The notes beneath the pieces were generated by a model. That model did not search any database. It was given only the letters and a program-made list of their open reading frames with translations, and was not told the origin of the DNA. A program made the position numbers and the translations under genes. Below are positions 31,062 through 41,158 of a DNA stretch of 64,000 nt, piece by piece (positions within the stretch are counted from its first letter, which is position 1; each line of letters begins with the position of its first letter). Source of the DNA: Enterobacteriaceae endosymbiont of Donacia simplex (lineage in GTDB: Bacteria > Pseudomonadota > Gammaproteobacteria > Enterobacterales > Enterobacteriaceae); assembly GCF_012568645.1 (NCBI RefSeq), contig NZ_CP046192.1, positions 125,981-189,980 on the forward strand, written 5' to 3'.

Positions 31062-32132
31062 ATGTCTGGTAATAGTATTGGAAAATTATTTAAAGTTACA
31101 ACTTTTGGGGAATCACATGGAAAGTCATTAGGATGTATAATAGATGGAGTTCCTCCTAAAATTCCTTTAAAAATAAAAGATATACAAAAAGATTTAGATA
31201 GACGTAAACCAGGATTATCAAAATATACTTCTCCTCGTAAAGAATTAGATCAAATACAAATTTTATCAGGTGTATTTAATCATTTAACAACAGGAACAAG
31301 TATCGGATTATTAATAAATAATATAGATATACGATCTCAAGATTATAATAATATTAAAAATATTTTTCGTCCTGGTCATGCTGATTATACTTATGAAAAA
31401 AAATATGGAATAAGAGATTATAGAGGTGGTGGACGTTCATCAGCTAGAGAAACAACTATGCGTGTAGCAGCAGGAGCAATTGCTAAAAAATATTTATTAA
31501 TAAAATATAATTTAAAAATTAGAGGATATTTATCTCAAATAGGTGATATAATTTGTGATTTTGATAATTGGGAAGAAGTAAATAAAAATCCTTTTTTTTG
31601 TCCAAATAAACATCAAATAAAATATTTACAAAACATGATAAATAATTTAAAAAAATCTGGTAATTCTATAGGTGCTAAAATTACTATTATTATAGAAAAT
31701 GTGCCAGTAGGATTAGGAGAACCTGTATTTGATAAATTAGATGCTGAATTAGCTCATGCAATAATGAGTATTAATGCTGTTAAAGGAATTGAAATAGGGG
31801 ATGGTTTTAATTCTGTAAATAAATTAGGAAGTAATTATAGAGATGAAATAAGAGAAAATGGATTTCAAAGTAATAATTCTGGAGGAATATTAGGAGGTAT
31901 TAGTACAGGACAAAATATAATTATACATTTTGTAGTAAAACCAACTTCTAGTATTTCCATTCCAGGAAAAACAATTAATTTATTAGGAAAAGAAACATAC
32001 TGTATTACACAAGGACGTCATGATCCTTGTGTAGGTATTAGAGCGGTTCCAATAGGAGAAGCAATGGTTGCTATAATTTTAATGGATCATTTATTACGTT
32101 ATCGCGCGCAATGTATTGATATTATAAATTGA
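31062..32132 (+). CDS. aroC: Chorismate synthase
   Basis: AroC converts EPSP to chorismate, the last shikimate-pathway step, and needs reduced FMN. The protein has 356 residues (E. coli 361). The three family signatures are visible: [14 protein letters not shown] near the N-terminus, [11 protein letters not shown] in the middle, and [14 protein letters not shown] near the end. A good AGGAG precedes the ATG. It follows prmB with a 53 bp gap and ends 5 bp from the convergent peroxiredoxin gene. Its retention points to aromatic amino-acid or other chorismate-derived provisioning. Confidence 0.98.
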   Translation: MSGNSIGKLFKVTTFGESHGKSLGCIIDGVPPKIPLKIKDIQKDLDRRKPGLSKYTSPRKELDQIQILSGVFNHLTTGTSIGLLINNIDIRSQDYNNIKNIFRPGHADYTYEKKYGIRDYRGGGRSSARETTMRVAAGAIAKKYLLIKYNLKIRGYLSQIGDIICDFDNWEEVNKNPFFCPNKHQIKYLQNMINNLKKSGNSIGAKITIIIENVPVGLGEPVFDKLDAELAHAIMSINAVKGIEIGDGFNSVNKLGSNYRDEIRENGFQSNNSGGILGGISTGQNIIIHFVVKPTSSISIPGKTINLLGKETYCITQGRHDPCVGIRAVPIGEAMVAIILMDHLLRYRAQCIDIIN

Positions 32133-32137
32133 TAAAA

Positions 32138-32743
32138 TTAATATAATTCATTTATATTATTGGATAAATAATTAACAATTCCTTGAGAAGTAGGTGCTAT
32201 ACTTTTTTTACCTTTTTCCCATTGTGCAGGACATACATCGCCATATTTTTCATAATGTTTTAAAGCATCAATTGTACGAATTATTTCATTTATATTTCTT
32301 CCAAATTGAAGATCATTTATTAACTGATGTCTTATTATTCTTTTTTTATCTATTAAAAATAAAGCTCTTAAAGCTACACCTAACTGAGGATGTTCAATAC
32401 CATAAGATCTTTGTATATTTTTTGTAATATCAGATATCATTATAAACTTTACATGTCCTATTCCTCCTTTACTTATTGGAGTATTTCTCCATGCTTGGTG
32501 AACAAATTGTGAATCACATGATATACCTAATAAATTAATATTTCTTTTTTGAAAACTATTAAAATGTTGATTTAAAGATATAATTTCTGTAGGACAAACA
32601 AATGTAAAATCTAAAGGCCAAAAAAATAATACAGTTATCTTATTTTTTGAATATTTATATAAATTAAAATTATCAATAATTGAACCATTTGCTAAAACAG
32701 CAGAAGCATTAAAATCAGGAGCTTTTTTAGTTACTAAAATCAT
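32138..32743 (-). CDS. tsaA: Typical 2-Cys peroxiredoxin (AhpC/TSA family)
   Basis: The enzyme reduces peroxides using a Cys pair recharged by thioredoxin or a similar donor. The protein has 201 residues. The peroxidatic Cys is C50 in DFTFVCPTE and the resolving Cys is C171 in GDVCPAQWEKG. The GGIG loop and a C-terminal helix are kept, features of the Prx1-type subfamily rather than of E. coli AhpC. Its usual name varies (tsaA, ahpC). No ahpF-like reductase is in this window. The upstream side opens into the largest empty region of the window. Confidence 0.93.
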   Translation of the reverse strand: MILVTKKAPDFNASAVLANGSIIDNFNLYKYSKNKITVLFFWPLDFTFVCPTEIISLNQHFNSFQKRNINLLGISCDSQFVHQAWRNTPISKGGIGHVKFIMISDITKNIQRSYGIEHPQLGVALRALFLIDKKRIIRHQLINDLQFGRNINEIIRTIDALKHYEKYGDVCPAQWEKGKKSIAPTSQGIVNYLSNNINELY

Positions 32744-33668
32744 ATTTTTCTCTTTAAATTTACTTATTATAAAATAATAATATATTATATATAGAATTTT
32801 TATAAAATATGAAAATATTATTAATTTAAAATTTTATTTTAAAAATATTTTATTATTTGTATTTAAAATAATTTTTTATTAAATATTTATAATAATAATA
32901 TTTCAATTATTAAAATATACTTTTTAAAAATTTTAATATTAATTAAATTTAAAAAAATAATTTAATTTATATTAAAGTATATTTATATAAAAAAGGATAA
33001 AATTATAATTTAATAACATTTAAAATTAATTAAATATATATAAAATTATTAATAATAATAAAATTATCATATATTTAAATAATAATATATAAAAAAAATA
33101 AAGAAATTGATTATGGAAAAAAATATTAATATATTCTAAAATAGAATACTTTAATAGGTAATATTACTGATATTATAGAAAAAAGAAATTTAAATAACAT
33201 AATTGTATAATTACTAGTAATATAAAATATAAAAAAAGTAAAAGATATATTAGGTAAATATTTACACTAAAATTTTATTTAACTTATAAAGATAATTTTA
33301 ATAATAAAAATAAGAAAATAAAAATAAAAATATTATAATATTATAAGATATAATAATTATATTTTTATTATTTTAATAAATTTAATTAAAATTTGGATTT
33401 TAATAGTATTGATTATTTAATATAATATTATTTTTTTTATTATATTAATAATTAATTATTTTTTAAATAAACAACTAGAAAAAATATCATTATTTTATTT
33501 ATATTATTAATAATATTATTAAATTTATATTTCTTTTAGAATAATTTTCTTAAAAAAATTTTATATTTATGATAATAATTTGTGTAATAATAAATATAAT
33601 TTTCATAATATATATTATATTATTAATAATTTTAATAATATGTATTAATAAAAAATAAAATCTTAAAT
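32744..33668. other. 925 bp gene-free, decayed region
   Basis: This is the longest stretch without a gene. It is A+T-rich throughout with scattered in-frame stops in all frames I scanned. The only slightly richer patch is about 33113-33290, where a 21-codon open stretch (33145-33207) reads GNITDIIEKRN and is closed by stops on both sides. That is within chance. It is most likely one or more pseudogenes eroded past identification. Confidence 0.7.
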
Positions 33669-34715
33669 TTATATATTTTTTATCCTATATACAGAAAATG
33701 TTTTATTTTTAGATAAAATAGAAATTTTTAATGGAAAATTATTAAAAATTTTTTTATATGATATGAAATTATTAATTACAAATAGTAATTCTCCTTTATA
33801 ACGTACATTTTTTATAAATTTAGTTATCATTTGATAAATAAATATTAAAGAAAAATTTGAATTTTCATGAATAGGGGGATTAGATATAATAAAATTAAAT
33901 TTTTCTTTAATATTAGAATAAATATTACTAGGAAAGACTTTTACATTTTTTATTAAATTTTTGGTTAATGTTTTTTTAGTCGAATAAATTGCTTTTGCAT
34001 CGATATCAATAGCATATATTGAATATTTTATTTTATATTTTTCTAAATTACTATTTATAATAGCTGTAATAATTCCAGATCCACAACCTAAATCTAATAT
34101 TTTTCCTTTTATTAAAATATTACTATTATTAATAATAGTCGAAATTAATAATTTACTCCCATTATCAATTTTATTGCCACTAAATATTCCAGGTAAATTA
34201 TATATTTGATAATTATTATAATAATAATAATTCCAGTAATTATTTATATTAAAATAAATATTTTTAGTTAAAATTCCATGAAAAATAATATGTTTTCTTG
34301 CATTAATAATTTTTTTTAAATTTATTATTTCTAATTCTTTTATACAATCGATTTTTTTTACACCACTATTATTAGAACCGATAATAAATATTTCAACTTT
34401 TAAAGATAAAAAAGATAAAATATTATTTAATATAAATAAAGATTCTTGCTTATTTCTTAACCAAAAGAATATGAGAATATTAAAATTATATTTTTTATAT
34501 TTTTTACTCATTATGCCATAATAAATATTATTATTTACTTTTTTTTTAAACCATATATAATAATTATAATTATGAGTATTTACAAAACTTAATAAAGTAT
34601 TTAAATAAATAGGTATTTTATCTTTAATATCTCCAGCAAAAATAACTTTTTTATTTAAAAATTTATTTTTAAATAAACGTAAAAAATATTTGTTTATTGG
34701 TAATAATGTATACAT
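33669..34715 (-). CDS. rsmC: 16S rRNA (guanine-1207-N2)-methyltransferase RsmC
   Basis: RsmC methylates G1207 of 16S rRNA with SAM. The protein has 348 residues (E. coli 343). It has the expected two-domain design: a poorly conserved N-terminal half, and a C-terminal catalytic half with LDLGCGSGIITA (SAM motif I) and ISNPPIHE (catalytic NPP motif). The N-terminal half is strongly biased to Lys, Asn, Tyr and Ile, suggesting relaxed constraint. It starts one base after the apaH stop, so it may be cotranscribed with apaH. Confidence 0.92.
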   Translation of the reverse strand: MYTLLPINKYFLRLFKNKFLNKKVIFAGDIKDKIPIYLNTLLSFVNTHNYNYYIWFKKKVNNNIYYGIMSKKYKKYNFNILIFFWLRNKQESLFILNNILSFLSLKVEIFIIGSNNSGVKKIDCIKELEIINLKKIINARKHIIFHGILTKNIYFNINNYWNYYYYNNYQIYNLPGIFSGNKIDNGSKLLISTIINNSNILIKGKILDLGCGSGIITAIINSNLEKYKIKYSIYAIDIDAKAIYSTKKTLTKNLIKNVKVFPSNIYSNIKEKFNFIISNPPIHENSNFSLIFIYQMITKFIKNVRYKGELLFVINNFISYKKIFNNFPLKISILSKNKTFSVYRIKNI

Positions 34716-34716
34716 T

Positions 34717-35553
34717 TTAAATTTTACAATCTATACTATAAAATTGTCTTTTTTCCCATGAATAAACTGTTAATTTTTTTCCCCAACAACATCCAGTATC
34801 TAAACCTATTATATTTTTTGGAGTATATCCTCCTCCTTGTAAATCAGACCAATGACCAAAAAATATTGTATATTTATTATATAAAATATTTGAGATCCAA
34901 AACCATGGTTTTAATATTTTAGTATTTATATCATTGGGAGCTTTTTTAGTAAACATTTCTAAAGTACCATCTAGATAACAATATCTCATTTTAGTTAATG
35001 CATTAATAGTATAATTAAAACGTTGAAAACCTATTAATGTATTTTTCTTCCAATCATTTACTTGATATTTTTCATTATCTATATAATTTAAAAAAAAACT
35101 ATTTTTTTCCCTCGAAATAATTTTTTGTGCTTCATTTGAAGCAGATAAAATAATATTAATATTATCCCATTGAGGAGGAATCCCTGCATGTGACATTAAA
35201 ATTTTTTTATTTTTATCATACTGTATTAAAGGTTGGTATTTTAACCAATTATTTACAATAAATATTATTTTTTTATCTTTTAATAAATTTAAAATTTTTG
35301 GATCATCAACATTGTAATTATCAGAACTTAAAATTAAGAAAATTAGATATAAATCATGATTTCCCAAAACTAATTTTATAGATTTTTTAATAGAATATAA
35401 AAAATATAAAACTTTAATGGAATCTGGTCCTCTTGCTATAAGATCTCCTGTAATCCATAGTTTATCATTTTTATAATCAAAATTAATTTTTTTTAATAAG
35501 GAAATAAGTTCATTATAATAACCATGAATATCTCCAATAAAATAAGTAGTCAT
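34717..35553 (-). CDS. apaH: Diadenosine tetraphosphatase ApaH
   Basis: ApaH splits Ap4A and related dinucleotides (and NpnN RNA caps) symmetrically. The protein has 278 residues (E. coli 280). The metallophosphatase motifs are complete: GDIHG at residues 7-11, GDLIARGPDS, and GNHDLY; the late GLDTGCCWGKKLT is present. It is in the conserved E. coli order surA-(pdxA)-rsmA-apaG-apaH on one strand. Confidence 0.97.
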   Translation of the reverse strand: MTTYFIGDIHGYYNELISLLKKINFDYKNDKLWITGDLIARGPDSIKVLYFLYSIKKSIKLVLGNHDLYLIFLILSSDNYNVDDPKILNLLKDKKIIFIVNNWLKYQPLIQYDKNKKILMSHAGIPPQWDNINIILSASNEAQKIISREKNSFFLNYIDNEKYQVNDWKKNTLIGFQRFNYTINALTKMRYCYLDGTLEMFTKKAPNDINTKILKPWFWISNILYNKYTIFFGHWSDLQGGGYTPKNIIGLDTGCCWGKKLTVYSWEKRQFYSIDCKI

Positions 35554-35578
35554 ATTTTTTATAAATTAGTTATATTAA

Positions 35579-35959
35579 TTAATGAATATGTGTTTTAATT
35601 GCTAAACGAAAAATAGGAATCTCTACATGATAAACATTATTATTTTCATCTATTATAATATAATGTCCTTCTATAATTCCAATTGGAGTTTCTAAAATAA
35701 TTATATTAGTATGATTAAAATTATTACCTGGTTTAACATAAGGTTTTTTTCCTATTATTCCTCCATCATATACTTGAATTTTTTTACCGTTACCATTAGT
35801 TATACTCCAATAACGACTAATTAATTGTAAAATTTTTTTTCCTAAATTATGAATAGTTATTGTATATGTAAATACATAATGATTAGTTGTAGGTATTGAT
35901 TGGGATTTTATATAAATACTACTTCCTTTTATATAAACTTGAGATAACAATGATTTCAT
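35579..35959 (-). CDS. apaG: ApaG protein
   Basis: ApaG is a small immunoglobulin-fold protein of uncertain function, called CorD in some enterics. The protein has 126 residues (E. coli 125), with blocks YTITIHNLGKKILQLISRYW and GNGKKIQVYDGGIIGKKP matching the family. It lies 25 bp after apaH and 4 bp before rsmA, which points to one operon. Confidence 0.96.
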   Translation of the reverse strand: MKSLLSQVYIKGSSIYIKSQSIPTTNHYVFTYTITIHNLGKKILQLISRYWSITNGNGKKIQVYDGGIIGKKPYVKPGNNFNHTNIIILETPIGIIEGHYIIIDENNNVYHVEIPIFRLAIKTHIH

Positions 35960-35963
35960 AAAT

Positions 35964-36764
35964 TTATAACCTTTTGTTATTTAACTCTAACCAATTAGCT
36001 AATTGACAATATTCTGATATTGAAACATTTTCAGCACGAATTTTATAATCAATACCTAAATAATCTAATTCTTCTTCAGAAAATAAATTTATTAAACTAT
36101 TTCGTAAAATTTTTCTTCTCATACTAAAAGCTTGTTTTACAATTTTTTTTAAAAAAAAAATATTATTTAAATTATAAGGATTATTTATATAAGGTCTAAT
36201 ATATACCATATTAGACATAATTTTAGGTTTAGGAAAAAAATTACTTGCTTTAATTTCCATTAAAGATCTTATTTTACAAAATAATTGTGTTATTATACTT
36301 AAACAACCATAATTTTTTCTCCCTGGATACGCAATTAATCTATTTACTACTTCTTTTTGCATAATAAAATGCATATCTTTAATATTTTTTAAATATCTAA
36401 ATAAATAAAAAATTACTTCAATAGAAATATTATACGGTAAACTACCAAATATACGTATCCTTTTTTTATATTTTTTTGCTAAGACTAAAAAATTAAAATC
36501 TAATATATTATTTAAAATAATATTAATATTTGCGTTTATTAAAATTTTATTTTTTTTTAAAATATTAACAAAATGTTTATCTATTTCAATAATAGAAAGA
36601 TTTTTATTATATTTTATTATTGGAAAAGTTAATGCTCCTAATCCAGGTCCTATTTCAACCATTATTTGATAATATTTTGGATTTATGAAAGAAATAATTT
36701 TTTTAATAATTTTTTTATTAGTTAATATATGTTGTCCATATTTTTTTTTTAAAATAATTTTCAT
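35964..36764 (-). CDS. rsmA: 16S rRNA dimethyladenosine transferase RsmA (KsgA)
   Basis: RsmA dimethylates A1518 and A1519 in 16S rRNA and acts as a late checkpoint in 30S assembly. The protein has 266 residues (E. coli 273). The N-terminal KYGQHILT, the SAM motif EIGPGLGALT and motif IV as GSLPYNIS (commonly NLPYN) are present, and the C-terminal helical part has AFSMRRKILRNSL. pdxA, which lies between surA and rsmA in E. coli, is missing; the 79 bp gap to surA holds nothing. Confidence 0.97.
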   Translation of the reverse strand: MKIILKKKYGQHILTNKKIIKKIISFINPKYYQIMVEIGPGLGALTFPIIKYNKNLSIIEIDKHFVNILKKNKILINANINIILNNILDFNFLVLAKKYKKRIRIFGSLPYNISIEVIFYLFRYLKNIKDMHFIMQKEVVNRLIAYPGRKNYGCLSIITQLFCKIRSLMEIKASNFFPKPKIMSNMVYIRPYINNPYNLNNIFFLKKIVKQAFSMRRKILRNSLINLFSEEELDYLGIDYKIRAENVSISEYCQLANWLELNNKRL

Positions 36765-36843
36765 ATATGATCTTTTTTTATAAAAATTTTATTATTTTAT
36801 ATATTTATAGTATTAGCTATTAATTAAATAATATTTTTTATTA

Positions 36844-38133
36844 TTAATTTATATTTTTTATATATATATTTTTAGCATATTCATAAATAAAAAGTTCAGA
36901 TTCTCTTTCTATCTTTTCTCTTAAAATAATTTCATATGCTTTTTTCTTTAAAAATAATTTACTATTTTGAATATTTTTTTTATCTAATAATTGTATTATA
37001 AAAAAACTATCAGATTCTTGAATCGGTAAACTAAATTCGTTTATTTTTAATTTTTTTATAATTTTACGAAATTTTGGAGAGAAATTATTTAATGACATCC
37101 AATTTTTATTATCTCCAAATTTATTTGTTAATATATCATTAGAAAATAATTGAATTGCTTTTTTAAAAGTAATTTTTTTTTTTAAAAGATCAAAATATAT
37201 ATTTCTAATTTTATTATTAAAATCTTTATTATTTAGATTATTTTTTTTTATATAAATAAATTGTAATAAAACTTTTTCATTATCTATATTATCTTCTATA
37301 AAAAGATTATTTATTTTTATAAGAAATAATTGTGAATTTAAATATATTGGTCCTATTATATCGTTCTTTTTAGAATTATCTAAATAATTAATAATATCTT
37401 TTGATAATTGATTTTCTCTTTTATTTTTTAAAATTTTTTTTTTTATATTAAAATGAGAAATAAATGTTTTTTCATTATATTTTTTAAAATTATTATTTAA
37501 TTTTTTTTTTTGTAAAATATATATTAATTTATTTAATAAAAAAATTTTATGATTAAATTTATCTTTTAAAGGATTATTATTAATAATAAAAGAAAATATA
37601 GTAATATCATAAATTTTATGATTTTTTAATTTTAAATATAATTGATTAGTTAATGACTCAACTTCTTCATCATAAATATTAATATTTTTTGGTAAAAATT
37701 TGTTTTTTACTACATTAATAAATATAATATTTTTAAAAATTTTATAAAATTTTTTATAATTAATATTATAATCAAAAAATTGTTTTTTTAACATATCTTC
37801 AGAAACATTATTTGTTTTATATATTTCTAAAATAAGGTTATTTAAATCTTCTTCTGATAAAAAAAAACCATGATCTTTTATTATTTGTAAAAAAATAAAA
37901 TATTTTATTACATCTTTTATATTTTTAATATTTAAAAAATAATATAATTGTAAATATTTATTATTATAAATTTTTTGTGTAATAGATAAAATTTCATTTA
38001 CATGTTTTTGTAAAATTATATCATTATTTATAATTATTTTAATATTATTAGTATTTTGCATAGACATACATTTAGAAATATTACATAAATAAAAAGATAA
38101 TATTAAAATATAAATTACTTTTTTAGTTATCAT
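36844..38133 (-). CDS. surA: Periplasmic chaperone/isomerase SurA
   Basis: SurA escorts outer-membrane proteins to the BAM complex. The protein has 429 residues (E. coli 428). Residues 1 to about 22 form a signal peptide (two Lys then a hydrophobic stretch ending near NISKCMS). A SurA_N-like helical domain is followed by two parvulin-like repeats; the second has the clearer pattern (LFSNDILTNKFGDNKNWM). Sequence is weakly conserved and Lys/Asn-rich, so identification leans on length, signal peptide and position beside rsmA. Its usual neighbour lptD is absent, so the client most visible in this window is OmpA. Confidence 0.88.
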   Translation of the reverse strand: MITKKVIYILILSFYLCNISKCMSMQNTNNIKIIINNDIILQKHVNEILSITQKIYNNKYLQLYYFLNIKNIKDVIKYFIFLQIIKDHGFFLSEEDLNNLILEIYKTNNVSEDMLKKQFFDYNINYKKFYKIFKNIIFINVVKNKFLPKNINIYDEEVESLTNQLYLKLKNHKIYDITIFSFIINNNPLKDKFNHKIFLLNKLIYILQKKKLNNNFKKYNEKTFISHFNIKKKILKNKRENQLSKDIINYLDNSKKNDIIGPIYLNSQLFLIKINNLFIEDNIDNEKVLLQFIYIKKNNLNNKDFNNKIRNIYFDLLKKKITFKKAIQLFSNDILTNKFGDNKNWMSLNNFSPKFRKIIKKLKINEFSLPIQESDSFFIIQLLDKKNIQNSKLFLKKKAYEIILREKIERESELFIYEYAKNIYIKNIN

Positions 38134-38265
38134 TTTTCATCCTACCACTAATTAAATTATTAAATAATAAATATTAAAAATATTATTTAATGATTGCAAA
38201 TTCATATAATAATTAACTATTATAGATAATTAAATTATAGTTTAAATATATTTATTGAGGAATAT

Positions 38266-39156
38266 ATGTTTTCTTATTTAGAATTATTATTCTTTTTAAT
38301 AAATTTAGTTATTAACTATTATATAAGTTTTAATTTATTAAATATAATAATAATTATATTAATTAGTTTTATAATTAATAAAATAATAAAATTTTATAAT
38401 AAAAAATATAATTTTAACTGTATTAGTAATACAAGAAAATTATTTCTTCAAATAAATTTTGAAGTTATGGGTTATATCAGTAAATCTAAAGGTTTTATTA
38501 GTAATAATGATATAAATTTTGCTGTTAAATTAATTAAAAAAATGAATTTAAATAATGAAGAAATAATTTTTGTAAAAAAAGCATTTAAAAATGGGAAAAA
38601 AATAAATTATCCTTTAATTTATAAATTAAATAATTTAAATTATTTAATTTATAAAAACAAAAATTTAATAAATAAATTTTTAGAAATACAAATTGAATTA
38701 TCTTTTATAAATAATTTTTTACATTATAATACTAAAAAAATCTTAAATATTATTTTTCAAGAACTTAATATTTCATCCAATAAGATTTTATTTATAATAA
38801 AAAAATTAAAATTTAAAAATAATTTTATTAATGAAAAAGATTTATTTTTTTATAATTTTTTTCAAGAAAAAAGAAAAAAATATTCTAATAATACTTATAA
38901 TTTTTATGAAGAAAAAAATAAATTTCAAAATAAAAATGATTATAAGTTAGAATTAGATAAAGCATATAAATTATTAGGAATTAATTATAATGATAATTTA
39001 TTAACTATAAAAAGAGCATATCATAAACTAATTAGTAAATATCATCCAGACAAATTAATATCAAAAGGATATTCATCTAAACAATTAGAAATAGCAAAAA
39101 TTAAAACACAAAATATACATAAAGCATATAGTATTATTAAAAAACATATAACATAA
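38266..39156 (+). CDS. djlA: Membrane-anchored co-chaperone DjlA
   Basis: DjlA is an inner-membrane J-domain protein that works with DnaK. The protein has 296 residues (E. coli 271). It has an N-terminal hydrophobic anchor (about residues 5-40), a central TerB-like helical domain, and a C-terminal J domain with HPD at 260-262. The position beside surA matches E. coli, where djlA and lptD-surA diverge; lptD has gone from the 132 bp gap. The N-terminal anchor is more hydrophobic and longer than in E. coli. Confidence 0.9.
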   Translation: MFSYLELLFFLINLVINYYISFNLLNIIIIILISFIINKIIKFYNKKYNFNCISNTRKLFLQINFEVMGYISKSKGFISNNDINFAVKLIKKMNLNNEEIIFVKKAFKNGKKINYPLIYKLNNLNYLIYKNKNLINKFLEIQIELSFINNFLHYNTKKILNIIFQELNISSNKILFIIKKLKFKNNFINEKDLFFYNFFQEKRKKYSNNTYNFYEEKNKFQNKNDYKLELDKAYKLLGINYNDNLLTIKRAYHKLISKYHPDKLISKGYSSKQLEIAKIKTQNIHKAYSIIKKHIT

Positions 39157-39157
39157 A

Positions 39158-39529
39158 CTAAATATTATTTTTTTCAATTATAACTATTGCACAAGCATAT
39201 TTTTTTTCATCTGAAAATGAAACATGAATATTATATTTATAAATTATATTTTCTAAAAATTTTAATTTTGGTTTACCCATAGTAAAATTAGATAATTCTA
39301 TTTGACTAAAAAAAATCTTACTAGAAATACTAGTACTTAAAGCTTTTATTGCTGCTTCTTTAACTGAAAAATATTTTGCTAAAATCTTTATTTTATTATT
39401 ACTTTTTTTATATATAGATAATTCATATTTAGTTAATATTTTATATGCAAAACGGTCACCAAAACGTATAAAATTTTTTTTAATTCTATTTATTTCGATA
39501 ATATCAATACCAATACCAATAATTTTCAT
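39158..39529 (-). CDS. acpS: Holo-[acyl-carrier-protein] synthase
   Basis: AcpS transfers phosphopantetheine from CoA to acyl carrier protein, needed for fatty-acid synthesis. The protein has 123 residues (E. coli 126). The metal-binding GIGIDIIEI with Asp9 and the FSVKEAAIKAL motif with the catalytic Glu are present. It is the last gene of a lepA-lepB-rnc-era-acpS run on the minus strand. In E. coli recO and pdxJ lie between era and acpS; both are missing here. It ends one base after convergent djlA. Confidence 0.95.
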   Translation of the reverse strand: MKIIGIGIDIIEINRIKKNFIRFGDRFAYKILTKYELSIYKKSNNKIKILAKYFSVKEAAIKALSTSISSKIFFSQIELSNFTMGKPKLKFLENIIYKYNIHVSFSDEKKYACAIVIIEKNNI

Positions 39530-39575
39530 ATTTATAATTTTAACTTTAATTTTAATATATTTATTATAAAAAATA

Positions 39576-40403
39576 TTATTTTACTTTTATCCATAAATTT
39601 ATATTTATTTTTTTTTTAAAAAAATTTTTTATATTTTTTTCAGATCTATATTTAATTAATTTTAGTATTATAGAATTTTTACCTATTATTATTTTTTTTT
39701 GTCTTATGTTATTTATAAATAAAAAAATATTTATTTTATCTGGTAAATTTTTTAATTTTTTTGGATAATTTATTTTAATTATTATAGAATAAGGTAATTC
39801 TTGATGAATATATTTTATAATACTTTCTCTTATAATTTCTTTCAAAATAAATTTTTTTGTTTGATTAGTAATATAATTATTAGGGTAATAATGTTTTTTT
39901 TTAGGTAATTTTTTACAAATTATATTATTAATATTATTAGTATATAATTTATATTTAGCAGAAATAATAAATAAATAAACAAATTTAATTTTTTGTTTAA
40001 GAAAACTAATATAAGGTAATAAAATATTTTTATTATTTAATTTATCAACTTTATTAATAATTAAAATTATTGGTATAGTAATTTTATTTAAAATTTTCGT
40101 AAATTTTTCTTCTATATAATTCCATTTATTACGATCTAAAATAAAAAAAATATAATTATATTTATTATTTTTTAATAAATCTAAAATTTTATTATTATAA
40201 AATATATTTCCTGGAGTATCAATATATTCTATTTGATAAGATTTTTTATTATATATACCTATAATATTATTATTAGTAGTATTTATTTTATGAGAAATTA
40301 TAGATATTTTTTTTCCTATTAAGGTATTTAATAAAGTAGATTTTCCTACATTAGATCGCCCTATAATTAAAATACTACCATAGTATGAAGATATTGTTTT
40401 CAC
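39576..40403 (-). CDS. era: GTPase Era
   Basis: Era is a GTPase that helps 30S maturation by binding the 16S 3' end. The protein has 275 residues against 301 in E. coli. The G1 loop GRSNVGKS is at residues 15-22, with DTPGN (G3) and NKVD (G4). The C-terminal KH domain is present but shortened, ending at WIKVK. The RNA-binding GxxG loop reads GKNS, so its second Gly is replaced. The frame is intact. It follows rnc at 25 bp. Confidence 0.94.
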   Translation of the reverse strand: MKTISSYYGSILIIGRSNVGKSTLLNTLIGKKISIISHKINTTNNNIIGIYNKKSYQIEYIDTPGNIFYNNKILDLLKNNKYNYIFFILDRNKWNYIEEKFTKILNKITIPIILIINKVDKLNNKNILLPYISFLKQKIKFVYLFIISAKYKLYTNNINNIICKKLPKKKHYYPNNYITNQTKKFILKEIIRESIIKYIHQELPYSIIIKINYPKKLKNLPDKINIFLFINNIRQKKIIIGKNSIILKLIKYRSEKNIKNFFKKKININLWIKVK

Positions 40404-40428
40404 AAAAATAACCTTTGTTATAAAATAA

Positions 40429-41109
40429 TTATTCTAAACCAAGTTTTTTTAAAGCTTTTTCTGCTGCTGATTGTTCCGCTTTTCTACGACTAGATCCTAT
40501 TCCTATAATTATAGTTGATATACCACTAATTTTACATTGTATAGTAAATTTTTGATTATGTACTTCACCATTTATTTGTATAATAAAATAATAAGGTAAA
40601 GGAAGATGTGACCTTTGTAAATATTCTTGTAATCTTGTTTTAGGATCTTTCTGATTATTACCTGGTAATATTTTTTTTAATCTAATCTGATACCACAATA
40701 AAATAATTTTTTCTACAACTTTTATATTACTATCTAGACAGATACTACCAATTAAAGCTTCCATTGTATCAGCAAGTATAGATTCTCTATTATATCCTCC
40801 ATTTTTAAATTCTCCAGGACCTAAAAATAAATATTCTCCTAATTTAAATTCTCTTGCAATACTTGCTAATGTATTTCCTCTAACTAAGGTAGCACGCATA
40901 CGACTCATATTTCCTTCATTTACATCAGGAAATTTATTATATAATGCTTTAGCTATGATATAACTTAATATAGAATCTCCTAAAAATTCTAATCTTTCAT
41001 TATGTTTACTACTTGCACTTCTATGTGTTAAAGCTTGATATAATAAATCTTGATGATTAAACATATAACCTAATCTTTTTTGCAATTGATTAATCATAAT
41101 AAAATTCAC
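40429..41109 (-). CDS. rnc: Ribonuclease III
   Basis: RNase III cuts double-stranded RNA and starts rRNA processing. The protein has 226 residues, exactly the E. coli length. The signature [10 protein letters not shown] is at residues 37-46 (catalytic E41 and D45), and D114 and E117 are in [10 protein letters not shown] double-stranded RNA binding domain forms the C-terminal third ([16 protein letters not shown]). The start gives an N-terminus matching E. coli. It lies between lepB and era as in E. coli. Confidence 0.98.
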   Translation of the reverse strand: MNFIMINQLQKRLGYMFNHQDLLYQALTHRSASSKHNERLEFLGDSILSYIIAKALYNKFPDVNEGNMSRMRATLVRGNTLASIAREFKLGEYLFLGPGEFKNGGYNRESILADTMEALIGSICLDSNIKVVEKIILLWYQIRLKKILPGNNQKDPKTRLQEYLQRSHLPLPYYFIIQINGEVHNQKFTIQCKISGISTIIIGIGSSRRKAEQSAAEKALKKLGLE

Positions 41110-41158
41110 ATAATTGTATTTTAATCTATTATATAAAATAAGTAGTATTTTTAATAAA

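Noticed and set aside
33145-33207. 21-codon open stretch resembling a nucleic-acid-binding segment (possible relic of an RNase R-like gene)
   Set aside because: Too short and bounded by stops; the resemblance is at noise level and cannot be checked without a search.
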